This document shows positions 1-5,460 of a stretch of 15,891 nt of DNA, piece by piece (position 1 is the stretch's first letter; each line of letters starts with the position of its first letter). The notes below the pieces were generated by a model. The model had not been told where the DNA came from and made no database searches. It saw nothing but the letters and a program-made list of their open reading frames with translations. The stretch is from VBDM01 sp049802235 (lineage in GTDB: Bacteria; Pseudomonadota; Gammaproteobacteria; Burkholderiales; SG8-39), in assembly GCA_049802235.1 (NCBI GenBank), contig JBARMB010000030.1, forward strand, positions 1 through 15,891, read 5' to 3'. A program made the position numbers and the translations under genes.

Positions 1-329
1 ACACGCTGCCAGCCTCCGGGACACTCCTTGACATACGGGTAGTAGGTTTTCGATTCGGCGCAGTAGTACCAATATCCTTGCGACTGCTGTCCCTGCGCGG
101 CCGTCCCCTGCGGGCTGCCTCGTTCAATGTACGTCGGAGGAGCGGCCGGCACCGTGACGACCGCCGGAGGATAGTAAGCATAGTAACGAGGGTAATACCA
201 CGGATAGACCGGCGCACCGATGAAAACGCCAACGCGCGCGTGCCCACCGTACCAGGCAAACGCCGGCCCGCTCGCCGTGATTCCCGACAGAACCAGAATC
301 AACGTCAAAGCCGCATTCATCCGTTTCAT
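1..329 (-). CDS. Tyrosine-rich small exported protein, C-terminal part cut by window edge
   Basis: The minus-strand frame opens with ATG at 329-327, preceded by a good ribosome binding site (GGAAGG, then TGTGATC), and stays open to the window edge, giving 109 full codons with no stop. Residues 1-25 form a typical Sec signal peptide: basic MKR start, hydrophobic ALTLILVL core and an AFA cleavage site before WYGG. The mature part is short and very rich in Tyr, Pro and Trp (clusters such as PWYYPRYYAYYPP), followed by a Gln/Gly linker and the segment YWYYCAESKTYYPYVKECPG. That two-cysteine YYC...YYP.V..CPGGW motif recurs at the C-terminus of many small proteobacterial periplasmic or outer-membrane-associated proteins of unknown function. 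The two cysteines could form a disulfide. An alternative in-frame ATG lies at 320-318 but lacks the ribosome binding site. The function is not known. That the gene is real is fairly certain; the missing C-terminus is probably only a few residues. Confidence 0.8.
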   Translation of the reverse strand, partial: MKRMNAALTLILVLSGITASGPAFAWYGGHARVGVFIGAPVYPWYYPRYYAYYPPAVVTVPAAPPTYIERGSPQGTAAQGQQSQGYWYYCAESKTYYPYVKECPGGWQR

Positions 330-398
330 GATCACACCTTCCAACTGATCACACCGTTTAATATTAGCAGGGATGCCATTCCGCAGGGGTAACCGATT

Positions 399-413
399 GT
401 CACAAAATGTGAC
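399..413. promoter_or_regulatory. Perfect palindrome, candidate operator for the exported protein gene
   Basis: GTCACAAAATGTGAC has 6-bp perfect arms (GTCACA/TGTGAC) around AAA. It lies about 70 bp upstream of the start at 329 and about 33 bp upstream of a TAATAT -10-like sequence (366-361) that has no recognisable -35. That layout fits an activator- or repressor-dependent promoter. The half-site order (TCACA then TGTGA) is the reverse of a CRP site, so I do not assign it to CRP/FNR. Confidence 0.4.
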
Positions 414-498
414 GCCGGCGACCGCGTGGAACGCGCTCCTCCGGCAGGAAAGAACGTTCGTGGCATGGTTTCGGTTTACGCGAGACCTCGCCCGCTGC

Positions 499-600
499 AG
501 TTCTGGTGCCACAACTTCGCGATCCTGCGATGGCTGGCGGTTCTAGTCGTCAATTCAATACCATTCGTCTTACCTTCTCGCAGCCGTTGCACCAGAATCC
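499..600. repeat. MITE-like element with IS6-like inverted ends, copy A
   Basis: The left end reads AGTTCTGGTGCCACAACTT and the right end GTTGCACCAGAATCC (586-600), which is the reverse complement of GGATTCTGGTGCAAC. The two ends are therefore inverted repeats about 100 bp apart. The left 45-60 bp (TTCTGGTGC.ACAACTT.GCG, then GGCTGGCGGTTC) matches the reverse complement of copy B at 1107-1199, apart from an 8-9 bp insertion. IS6-family elements commonly end in GGYTCTGTTGCAAA, so these may be decayed IS6-type termini. No transposase frame lies between them. Confidence 0.5.
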
Positions 601-703
601 TCGCTCCGTGCCATCATCCGGTAATTCGCCGGGGACAGGCATCTGTCGTTAATTCGATGAGCGTCACCAAGCCTGGACAGCCAAACGCAGAGGAGAGCAC
701 ACA

Positions 704-1012
704 ATGTCGAGGAATGAAGTCAGGAACGAGACCGCGCAGGAAATAGACCTGGAAGAGGTGGCAAAGCTGATCGAATCTTTGGAAAGAGACTTGGCAGAGG
801 TCCGAGGCGGTTCACGGGACTTGCAGCCTCTAAGAGATGAGGTTGAAACCCTCAAGAACGTGCTTAACTCGCCCGTACGTCGGCACCATTGGATCAGGGA
901 AGGATTGCACGACATGCGGGGAGCGTTCGAGGGCGGAATGGAAACTGCTCTCGCCGAGGGCTTGAAAGCGGGTCAATATATTTCGGAGATTGGAAGAATA
1001 CTGGGAATGTAA
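704..1012 (+). CDS. Conserved-looking hypothetical protein with N-terminal coiled coil
   Basis: This 102-residue protein starts at ATG 704 behind a strong ribosome binding site (GAGGAGAG, 8-9 nt upstream) and ends at TAA 1010-1012. Residues about 12-55 are heptad-like and acidic/leucine-rich (EEVAKLIESLERDLAEV, then LRDEVETLKNVL), predicting an amphipathic coiled coil. The C-terminal half (SPVRRHHWIREGLHDM, then a glycine-containing helix ending in SEIGRILGM) looks like a short helical domain. There is no signal peptide or membrane segment, so it is probably cytoplasmic. It stands alone between two repeat elements and no operon partner is visible. I do not recognise a named family, but the start signal and amino-acid composition support a real gene. 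Confidence 0.7.
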   Translation: MSRNEVRNETAQEIDLEEVAKLIESLERDLAEVRGGSRDLQPLRDEVETLKNVLNSPVRRHHWIREGLHDMRGAFEGGMETALAEGLKAGQYISEIGRILGM

Positions 1013-1106
1013 GCCGTAAGTACGGAGCCCGGTCCGTCATCGCGCGGGCAACGTCATGTCGTGAGGGGTCGCGTCCTTTACTCTCGGGTGCCGCTTCTGG
1101 GAGCCG

Positions 1107-1199
1107 TTTTTGGTGCAGGGTTAATTCGGGTCCACTATCCATCGAATGTCGTCGACCGAGTGAACCGCCAGCCGTCGCAAAGTTGTTGCACCAGAATCC
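1107..1199. repeat. MITE-like element with IS6-like inverted ends, copy B
   Basis: The right end GTTGCACCAGAATCC (1185-1199) is identical over 15 nt to the right end of copy A (586-600). The interior next to it (GAACCGCCAGCCGTCGCA, 1163-1180) matches the reverse complement of the left part of copy A. The left end TTTTTGGTGCA (1107-1117) is a weaker inverted match (TGGTGCA/TGCACCA). The element sits between the hypothetical gene (ends 1012) and the lipoprotein gene (starts 1260). The rest of 1013-1259 holds only a possible -10 box TAAAAT at 1216-1221, 38 bp before the lipoprotein ATG. Confidence 0.5.
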
Positions 1200-1259
1200 C
1201 TGGAAGCGATCGGTGTAAAATTTCCGTGATCATCAACCGGTGATGAAAGCGAGGCGAAC

Positions 1260-1610
1260 ATGACGAAGGAATTCAAACTACGCGCGATACTCGCTGCGGC
1301 CGCAGCTGCGTTGCTCGCGTCTTGCGCCGCCGTGCAGTTCGGGCGCGATTTCGATCCGCGCGCGCAGTTCGAGACGAAAGTCGAACGCGGCGTCACCACG
1401 CGCGAAGCGGTGCGCGGCTGGCTCGGCGAGCCGACTTCCCAGGGCGCCGGCGTGAACGATCGCGGCGAGCGCTTCGAAGAGTGGACCTACTATTATGGCA
1501 AGGGCACGCTGCCAAACCTGGAAGACGCCAACCTCAAGGTCCTGCAGATCCGCTTCGACACGCAGGGCCGCGTGGTGAGCTATTCCTGGACCGGAGAGCG
1601 CAAGCGCTGA
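1260..1610 (+). CDS. Lipoprotein with BamE/SmpA-like fold
   Basis: This 116-residue lipoprotein precursor starts at ATG 1260 after a GAGG ribosome binding site. It has a basic, then Ala/Leu-rich signal sequence and a lipobox LLASC with the acceptor cysteine near residue 22. Asp does not follow the cysteine (Ala-Ala-Val does), so outer-membrane sorting is likely. The mature part carries the BamE/SmpA-OmlA pattern: a basic GVTTREAVRGWLGEP helix-and-turn, a central WTYYYGKG strand, and a C-terminal hydrophobic strand with D-x-x-GRVVSYSW. BamE proper is a non-essential part of the outer-membrane protein assembly complex. This protein has only the fold, so it could equally be one of the many paralogous small lipoproteins of this superfamily. 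It is probably monocistronic; the large gene downstream begins about 120 bp later after another repeat end. Confidence 0.75.
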   Translation: MTKEFKLRAILAAAAAALLASCAAVQFGRDFDPRAQFETKVERGVTTREAVRGWLGEPTSQGAGVNDRGERFEEWTYYYGKGTLPNLEDANLKVLQIRFDTQGRVVSYSWTGERKR

Positions 1611-1643
1611 TCAAAGGCGCCTGACGAACGCGAGCCGGTTTGC

Positions 1644-1662
1644 GGGGTTCTGGTGCAAGAAT
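1644..1662 (+). repeat. Solo IS6-like terminal repeat
   Basis: GGGGTTCTGGTGCAAGAAT repeats the TTCTGGTGCAA core of the ends of copies A and B. No partner inverted end is visible within the next few hundred bases, so this is an isolated end or a chance match. It lies between the lipoprotein gene and the Pat-like gene, about 70-85 bp before the latter. Confidence 0.35.
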
Positions 1663-1729
1663 GAGGCATTGTCAAGTTGAAGTCGGGGTAATCCACTGCG
1701 TGCATGAACCCGTCTAGGCCCGCTTGTCG

Positions 1730-4489
1730 ATGACGATCCGAAACCTGCAGTATCTCTTTCGCCCGCAATCCGTGGCGGTCATCGGAGCGTCCGACCGGCC
1801 TCATAGCGTCGGGCGCACGGTAATGCTCAATCTGCGAGAGAGCGGATTTGCCGGACCGGTCTGGCCTGTCAATCCAAAGCATGCGGAAGTTGCAGGTCGT
1901 CCCGCATACGCGAGCGTGGCGGACCTGCCGGAGGCGCCTGACCTCGCCATCATCTGTACGCCGGCAGCCACGGTACCGTCACTGATCGGCGAACTGGGCG
2001 GGCGCGGCACGCGAGCGGCGGTGGTGCTTACTGCGGGACTGAACGCGGTGAGCGATGCCGCCGGCACCACGCTCACCGCCACCATGCTGGAGGCGGCGCG
2101 TCCCCATCTTCTGCGCATACTCGGACCAAACTGCATCGGCCTGTTGTCGCCCGGCAACAGATTGAACGCAAGTTTTGCGCATACTCAGGCCCTGCCCGGC
2201 AGCATCGCCTTTGTCTCGCAGTCCGGGGCCCTCACCACCGCGCTGCTCGATTGGGCGCGATCGCAGGAATTCGGCTTTTCCCATTTCGTGTCGCTCGGCG
2301 AAAGCGCCGACGTGGATTTCGGCGACGTTATCGACTACCTGGGCAGCGATCCGCAAACGCGCGCGATCCTGCTCTATATCGAATCGATTACCGCGGCGCG
2401 CAAATTCATGTCCGCCGCGCGCGCCGCCGCGCGCAATAAGCCGGTCATCGCCGTCAAGGCCGGGCGGACACCCGAAAGCGCGAAGGCTGCCGCATCGCAC
2501 ACGGGTGCCCTCGCCGGACAAGACGAGATATATGACGCCGCCCTGCGCCGAGCCGGAATTCTGCGCGTCGCCACGACCCGCGAATTGTTCAGCGCAGCCG
2601 AGACGCTGGCCCGGGTCAAAAGCCTGATCACGGGCGACCGACTTGCCATACTCACCAACGGCGGGGGCCCCGGCGTCATGGCCGCTGACGCTTTGATCGC
2701 CGGCGGCGGCCACTTGGCCGTGCTGGCACCGGAGACCGTCGAACGGCTGAATGGCCTGCTGCCTGCCACTTGGTCGCACGCAAACCCGGTCGACATCATT
2801 GGCGATGCGCCGACGGAGCGCTACCAGGCGGCGCTGCAGGTGCTTTTCGCCGATCCCGGGTACGACGCTATTCTTTTCATGCACGCACCCACCGCGATCG
2901 TCGCGAGCACCGATATCGCGCGCTGCTGTGCGCCGCTCGCCGCTGCTGCAGGGCGACCGGTGCTTGCATGCTGGCTGGGCGGCCCGGCGGTCCGGGAGGC
3001 GAACAGCGTGTTCAGCGCCGCGGGCATCCCGACCTTCGACACGCCGGAAGAAGCGGTGCGCGGGTTTCTGCAGCTGGTGCAGTATCGGCGCAACCGCGAG
3101 TTGCTCATGCAGACGCCGTCATCTGCGATGGAGGACTATTCTCCGGACACCGCGGCGGCCCGAAACCTGATTCATCAGGCGCTCGCCCAGGATCGCGCGC
3201 TGCTCACGGAGCCGGAAGCCAAGGGCGTACTTGCCGCCTACGGCGTGCCGGTGGTGCAAACCCGAATCGTGCGCGACGCAGAGGAGGCCGTGAGCGTGGC
3301 CACGGGGCTGGGTTTCCCGGTGGTGCTCAAGATTCTCTCGCCCGACATCACCCACAAATCCGACGTCGGCGGAGTTGCGCTCGATCTGCCCGATGCCGCG
3401 AGCGTGCGCGCAGCGGCGCAGGCGATGATCGACCGCTGCGCCCGAGCCAAACCCGGCGCGCGCCTTGAGGGCTTCACGGTTCAGCCCATGATTCGGCGGA
3501 GCGGGGCGCACGAACTGATCGCCGGACTTACGACCGATCCCGTGTTCGGCCCGGTGATCCTTTTCGGACAAGGCGGCACCGCCGCGGAGGTAGTGGCCGA
3601 CACCGCCATGGCCCTTCCGCCGCTCAACCTCGTGCTGGCCCAGGAGCTGGTGGGGCGCACGCGGGTGGCGAGGCTCCTTGCCGGCTATCGGGAGCGGCCG
3701 CCGGCCGACGCTCTGGCGATCCAGCTTACGCTGGTAAAGCTGGCGCAATTGGCGGCTGACCTGCCCGAGATAGCGGAGCTGGATATCAATCCTCTGCTTG
3801 CCGACGCTGAGGGCGTGATCGCGCTGGACGCACGCATCAAGGTGGTCGCGCCAGGCACTGGCGGCACCGATCGCTTTGTGATCCGGCCATATCCGAAGGA
3901 GCTGGAAGAATGGATTGAGTTCGAAGGACGAAAGGTTCTGCTGCGGCCCATACGCCCCGAAGACGAGCCGCAGCACCGCGAGCTGTTGTCGCGCGTGGAG
4001 CCGAGCGACATGCACCTGCGCTTTCTCCACATGGTGCGCGAGCTGCCGCATTCGGAGCTCGCGCGCTACACCCAGATCGACTACGACCGCGAAATGGCTT
4101 TCATCGCCACGGCCGAGCGCGGGCCCGGCCGGCGCGAAACGCTCGGGGTAGCGCGTGCTGTCGCCGATCCGGATAATCTGCTCGCCGAGTTCGCCATTCT
4201 GGTGCGCTCGGACCTGAAAGGCCGCGGACTCGGCCGGGTGCTGATGGAAAAACTGGTGGCCTACTGCCGGCAGCGGGGAACGCGTGAGATGTTTGGAGAA
4301 GTGCTGGCGGAGAATCAGCCGATGCTGGCACTAGCACGGTCACTTGGCTTCCGCGTCGCGGGGCATCCCGACCTGCAGACGCTGCACATTGCGCTGTCGC
4401 TGCGGAACGAGACGGCGCGCGACACCCGAGGAGTGAGCGGCCCGCACGAGAAGAACGCCGCGGCCCGACCTGGGCGAAAGCCCGAATAG
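1730..4489 (+). CDS. Pat/YfiQ-like fusion: ADP-forming acyl-CoA synthetase plus GNAT acetyltransferase
   Basis: This 919-residue cytoplasmic protein has, in order: a CoA-binding Rossmann domain (about 5-130, SVAVIGAS, then GPNCIGLLSPG), a succinyl-CoA-ligase-like domain (about 150-285), a linker ligase domain, an ATP-grasp domain (about 480-700, with HKSDVGGV at 542), and a C-terminal GNAT domain (about 734-895) with the acetyl-CoA pyrophosphate loop KGRGLG near 830. This is the layout of protein lysine acetyltransferases Pat/Pka/YfiQ, which acetylate and silence acetyl-CoA synthetase. The motif SHTGAL with His257 matches the phospho-histidine site of active ADP-forming acyl-CoA synthetases, a residue reported as lost in Salmonella Pat, so the synthetase half may be active here. 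I chose ATG 1730; a TTG six bases upstream (1724) is in frame. Neither has a strong ribosome binding site. The C-terminal 25 residues are low-complexity and charged. The family assignment is secure; the substrate is not. Confidence 0.9.
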   Translation: MTIRNLQYLFRPQSVAVIGASDRPHSVGRTVMLNLRESGFAGPVWPVNPKHAEVAGRPAYASVADLPEAPDLAIICTPAATVPSLIGELGGRGTRAAVVLTAGLNAVSDAAGTTLTATMLEAARPHLLRILGPNCIGLLSPGNRLNASFAHTQALPGSIAFVSQSGALTTALLDWARSQEFGFSHFVSLGESADVDFGDVIDYLGSDPQTRAILLYIESITAARKFMSAARAAARNKPVIAVKAGRTPESAKAAASHTGALAGQDEIYDAALRRAGILRVATTRELFSAAETLARVKSLITGDRLAILTNGGGPGVMAADALIAGGGHLAVLAPETVERLNGLLPATWSHANPVDIIGDAPTERYQAALQVLFADPGYDAILFMHAPTAIVASTDIARCCAPLAAAAGRPVLACWLGGPAVREANSVFSAAGIPTFDTPEEAVRGFLQLVQYRRNRELLMQTPSSAMEDYSPDTAAARNLIHQALAQDRALLTEPEAKGVLAAYGVPVVQTRIVRDAEEAVSVATGLGFPVVLKILSPDITHKSDVGGVALDLPDAASVRAAAQAMIDRCARAKPGARLEGFTVQPMIRRSGAHELIAGLTTDPVFGPVILFGQGGTAAEVVADTAMALPPLNLVLAQELVGRTRVARLLAGYRERPPADALAIQLTLVKLAQLAADLPEIAELDINPLLADAEGVIALDARIKVVAPGTGGTDRFVIRPYPKELEEWIEFEGRKVLLRPIRPEDEPQHRELLSRVEPSDMHLRFLHMVRELPHSELARYTQIDYDREMAFIATAERGPGRRETLGVARAVADPDNLLAEFAILVRSDLKGRGLGRVLMEKLVAYCRQRGTREMFGEVLAENQPMLALARSLGFRVAGHPDLQTLHIALSLRNETARDTRGVSGPHEKNAAARPGRKPE

Positions 4490-4544
4490 GCCGCAATTTT
4501 CCAGGTCTCGGGCCGCCCCGGCTCCGCCGACGGGTTGCCTCTGC

Positions 4545-4550
4545 TATAAT
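4545..4550 (+). promoter_or_regulatory. Consensus -10 box of the tRNA-Arg promoter
   Basis: A perfect TATAAT ends 13 bp before the mature tRNA 5' end, implying a leader of about 7 nt. The -35 position (about 4522-4527) has no recognisable match; the surrounding DNA is GC-rich, like a stringent-type discriminator context. Confidence 0.6.
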
Positions 4551-4563
4551 TCTTGCCTCTTTT

Positions 4564-4640
4564 GCGCCCGTAGCTCAGTTGGATAGAGTACCTGGCTACG
4601 AACCAGGGGGTCGTGGGTTCAATTCCTGCCGGGCGCGCCA
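4564..4640 (+). tRNA. tRNA-Arg (anticodon ACG)
   Basis: This 77-nt gene folds into a standard cloverleaf. The acceptor stem pairs GCGCCCG with CGGGCGC, followed by a discriminator G and an encoded CCA (4638-4640). The D-arm is GCTC/GAGT with AGTTGGATA. The anticodon stem is CCTGG/CCAGG around CTACGAA, and the anticodon ACG lies at 4598-4600. The variable loop is GGGTC, and the T-arm is GTGGG-TTCAATT-CCTGC. The T stem contains two G-U type pairs, which is slightly weak but tolerable. A34 would be deaminated to inosine by TadA to read CGU, CGC and CGA. No integrase or att duplication is visible beside it. Confidence 0.97.
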
Positions 4641-4648
4641 GATTCTTC

Positions 4649-4678
4649 AAGGGCTTGCATGATGCAGGCCCTTTTCAT
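4649..4678 (+). terminator. Rho-independent terminator of tRNA-Arg
   Basis: AAGGGCTTGC and GCAGGCCCTT form a stem (one T-G pair) closed by a short ATGAT-type loop, followed by a T-rich run (TTTTCATTT). It starts 9 nt after the tRNA CCA end. Confidence 0.85.
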
Positions 4679-4696
4679 TTCCGGGGCGGTGGTGGA

Positions 4697-4857
4697 AGCA
4701 TCGTGGCCGTGATCGTCGTTGACAGCCTCGAGGCTGTCCTGGTCGGTCATCAGCACGCTCAACGGCCGCGAATACCGATCGCCCGACCGAAGGCCCGATC
4801 CATGGTCAGCGAGAATCCCTGCATGTTGTTGAGGCGGTAGCCGATACCTGTCAATTC
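4697..4857 (-). pseudogene. Decayed fragment of a GGDEF-domain (diguanylate cyclase) gene
   Basis: On the minus strand, one frame from about 4857 reads ELTGIGYRLNNMQGFSLTMD followed by a helix rich in R and A. The adjacent frame then continues as RPLSVLMTDQDSLEAVNDDH and GHDA. Joined by one frameshift near 4757-4770, this follows the first 50-60 residues of a GGDEF domain: DxLTGxxNRRGF, a helix, then PLSVLMxDxDxFKxxNDxxGHxxGD. The signature GGDEF and everything after it are missing, since the sequence runs into the tRNA terminator. A stop (TAG) directly precedes the LTGI segment. It is therefore a truncated, frameshifted relic with no activity. The similarity is by eye but covers a distinctive motif. 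Confidence 0.5.
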
Positions 4858-4869
4858 CTACAGGTATCG
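4842..4869. promoter_or_regulatory. lux-box-like 28-bp perfect inverted repeat
   Basis: CGATACCTGT and ACAGGTATCG are perfect 10-bp arms around CAATTCCT. On the minus strand the central 20 bp (4846-4865) reads ACCTGTAGGAATTGACAGGT, identical at 16 of 20 positions to the classical Vibrio fischeri lux box (ACCTGTAGGATCGTACAGGT). A weak -10-like TACCAT lies on the plus strand at 4888-4893, about the spacing expected for a LuxR-type site overlapping the -35. No LuxR or LuxI gene is in this window. One arm overlaps the GGDEF relic, so an origin as a repair-generated palindrome is also possible. Confidence 0.4.
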
Positions 4870-4939
4870 CCCCCTTTGAGGATCGATTACCATTTTGCCA
4901 ATTCGCGGCATCGCCGCTCGATGCAGTTAAGGGGCTATC

Positions 4940-5344
4940 ATGAAGCGCGGGTTTCACGGTCGACACGGCGAAAGACCTTGATCCGAGGATGGTATTGGGT
5001 GAATAGGTGACTTTGTCGCCAAAAATATTCGAATCAGCTTCGGCAAAGCCGCCAGCGCGGCAGCCCCGATGGAATTTCCTTTCGGATTTCCAACGGTAAT
5101 ATTAGCGGTGGGTGAAAAAAGCATCTTGACCGGGATTGTTTCCGGTTCACGCCGCGTTAACGAAATCGAGGATGCCGTCAAGAACGAAGGCAATAGGAGG
5201 CGGGAAATGGGCCAGAGGCGGCAAATAGGGAGGGTGCGTCCCCGTACGCGAGTCCGGGGAGTCTGGTCGTTCACTACGCCGGCCATCGCCGGGCAGGCAG
5301 AATTTTATCGTGCTGAACAGGGCCCATATGGGCGCGCTCCATAG
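4940..5344 (+). pseudogene. Possible broken reading frame downstream of the lux-box-like site
   Basis: ATG 4940 has a good ribosome binding site (AAGGGG, 5 nt away) and encodes MKRGFHGRHGERP before a TGA at 4979-4981. The same frame then reads SEDGIG, a second TGA, and stays open from about 5000 to the stop at 5342-5344 (IGDFVAKNIRISFGKAASAA, then PMEFPFGFPTVILAVGEKS). If both TGA codons were once TGG (tryptophan), the frame would be continuous for about 135 codons. This suggests a gene killed by two nonsense changes, though the last 45 codons look less protein-like. I do not recognise the protein. The rest of 4680-5460 holds only the GGDEF relic, the lux-box-like site and the 5403-5417 palindrome. 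Confidence 0.25.
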
Positions 5345-5402
5345 CCGGGAAGTCTCCGGCCGACTCCCCATGGCAGTTCCTCCAAGTTCCACGGATGCGC
5401 CG

Positions 5403-5417
5403 GCCAGACTGTCTGGC
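5403..5417. promoter_or_regulatory. Perfect palindrome upstream of the c-di-GMP gene
   Basis: GCCAGACTGTCTGGC has perfect 7-bp arms around a single T. It ends 43 bp before the GTG start at 5461, a position suited to an operator in the promoter or leader. A hairpin with so small a loop is unlikely, which favours a protein-binding site. Confidence 0.35.
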
Positions 5418-5460
5418 AACGAGCCGGGTGCTTCCTGACCCGCGGCACGGCGAGAAAGTC

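Larger units (their letters stand above)
330..703. other. Intergenic region between divergent genes
   Basis: This 374-bp stretch separates the minus-strand exported protein from the plus-strand gene at 704. It contains an AT-rich -10-like TAATAT for the minus strand (366-361, no good -35), the palindrome at 399-413, and the repeat element at 499-600. From 601 to 690 nothing specific is visible except the ribosome binding site GAGGAGAG just before 704. I see no convincing coding frame here. Confidence 0.6.

Noticed and set aside
78..392. Plus-strand open frame of 104 codons
   Set aside because: It is the antisense of the minus-strand exported-protein gene, Arg-rich, and has no ribosome binding site.
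399..413. CRP/FNR binding site
   Set aside because: CRP sites read TGTGA-N6-TCACA; here the half-sites are in the opposite order with a 3-bp centre.
426..746. Plus-strand open frame of 106 codons
   Set aside because: It covers repeat copy A and runs into the start of the better-supported gene at 704; composition is not protein-like.
1979..2884. Long minus-strand open frame of 301 codons
   Set aside because: It is antisense to the Pat-like gene, whose domains are unambiguous; long antisense frames are expected in GC-rich DNA.
4564..4640. tRNA-Arg as an attachment site for an integrated element
   Set aside because: No integrase gene and no second copy of the tRNA 3' end are visible in the window; the decayed DNA downstream is the only hint.
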